This document shows positions 63,021 to 64,000 of a DNA stretch of 64,000 bases, piece after piece. Source of the stretch: Zonotrichia leucophrys gambelii (Eukaryota > Chordata > Aves > Passeriformes > Passerellidae); assembly GCF_028769735.1 (NCBI RefSeq), contig NC_088171.1:76649216-76713215 (forward strand), read 5' to 3'. The notes under the pieces are model-generated. The model saw only the letters and a program-made list of their open reading frames with translations, did not search any database and had not been told where the DNA came from. Made by a program: the position numbers and the translations under genes. Each line of letters begins with the position of its first letter. Within the stretch, counting starts at the first letter, position 1.

Positions 63021-64000
63021 ACAACCGAGGTTTCATTTTAGACAGATTCACAAAAGTCTTCCGCCGCACACAAGTTCCAATGTACTTCACATAACCGATG
63101 GGATATGGTGTTATTCACAGAGTCCTTCAGCATCAAAAACACCACAGGTATCCAGTCTCATGCAGTTTAGAAAGCACACATTAGCTTACAAAATGTCTTC
63201 ATGGAGTTAGCAGAGTGGAGAGAGTATTCAAATGTTTTGATCCATTTGTATTTGGGAAGAACCTCAAGAACTCAAGAAATGACAAAGTTTTCAATCCCCT
63301 GCATGGTGTATAAATTGGATTAGACCTTATCTAACCATACTGTTATTTGTAACAGATTTTATTTTCATATATGTAATATATTCCGTATCTGCTGGTAATA
63401 AATTGCACATTAGGTGACTAGTGGCATGATGAGTCATGGTATTTGTACTTGGGATTGTCATGGAATATCAGACTGGAATAGCTATTCACTGTTCTTGAAG
63501 GGATTTTTTGCCTATCCTATTTTCATGTAGTTTTCCTTTTTGAAACTGAGCAGAGATGCAGTGATTTCTGATTGAATCTGCAGGGACATTGAATATAAAC
63601 TCCTCATGCTTTTTTTTATTGTGGAGAGGCTGTATAACTGAAAACTTCAGACATGTGGAAGTCTTTGTTTAAGGATACAGAATTTCTGTCATTTCAGCAT
63701 CAACAGATACCTCCATGCTGAGCAATTGTCTCTTTCAGCATGGCTGACTTTAGTCAGTGTTCATAAATTAATATATATGCTAGTCAAGATTCAAAGTCAA
63801 AAGCCTCAGATCTTAAATCAAACAAGGTGCACCTCTATTGTATAGGCTTTCTGTAGAATAGAGGAATTTCCAGTCTCTGAAGAATGTGAATTCCTGCTTA
63901 CTCAGGAATTATTCAAAACCAGACACTAAAAAAATCTGCCTTCCTCAGGATTTCCAAAACAACACTGACTACTATGAGAACTTAAGAGAATGATACTACA
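63021..64000. other. AT-rich unique DNA, nothing supported
   Basis: No exon, repeat or RNA gene could be supported between the old CR1 fragment and the end of the window. Confidence 0.4.

Overview
The window looks like intronic nuclear DNA from a bird, most likely a songbird. It is AT-rich, has no long open reading frame, and is scattered with chicken-repeat-1 (CR1) LINE fragments, usually 5'-truncated and several ending in the typical CR1 3' tail. Four solo long terminal repeats match LTR types I know from songbird genomes. I assigned these families from memory of their sequence, without a search. There is no bacterial, plasmid or phage content, and I saw no tRNA, rRNA or CRISPR array.

The main content I infer is a stretch of one large multi-exon protein-coding gene on the minus strand, with transcription running from high to low coordinates. 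Its best-supported exons are at 58024-58106, 44551-44690, 41819-41916, 40279-40395, 37098-37257, 23995-24082, 9225-9278 and 5624-5761. Nearly all have a consensus donor, most have a good acceptor, and all but 9225-9278 are open in exactly one frame. Reading phases match across the 40279/37098/23995 joins and the 9225/5624 join. Weaker candidates are at 56185-56222, 48275-48298, 18533-18708, 17439-17462 and 5089-5134. At least one exon appears to be missing in three gaps: between 58.0 and 56.2 kb, between 41.8 and 40.3 kb, and between 24.0 and 18.5 kb. I do not recognise the protein. Neither the first nor the last exon could be placed, so the window appears to be internal to the gene.

Layout: 0-5 kb holds CR1 pieces and plain AT-rich DNA. 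5-25 kb holds the downstream exons, a candidate conserved non-coding element near 13 kb, a CR1 3' end (13.6-14.5 kb) and two minus-strand LTRs (16.1-17.1 and 20.0-20.6 kb). 25-38 kb holds a well-preserved CR1 (25.3-26.3 kb), an older CR1, a polyA-tailed unassigned segment (34.3-34.7 kb) and three hairpin-forming inverted repeats. 38-45 kb holds the exon cluster with two CR1 3' ends. 45-64 kb is mostly plain intron with further CR1 fragments, a 102-bp near-perfect palindrome at 53.7 kb, an LTR inserted just behind a CR1 tail (55.6-56.0 kb), a full-ended solo LTR with a 5-bp target duplication (58.9-59.7 kb) and an old CR1 fragment near 63 kb.

The exon model rests on splice sites, frame and phase only. 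Short exon-like intervals also arise by chance in 64 kb, so the microexons should be treated as leads.
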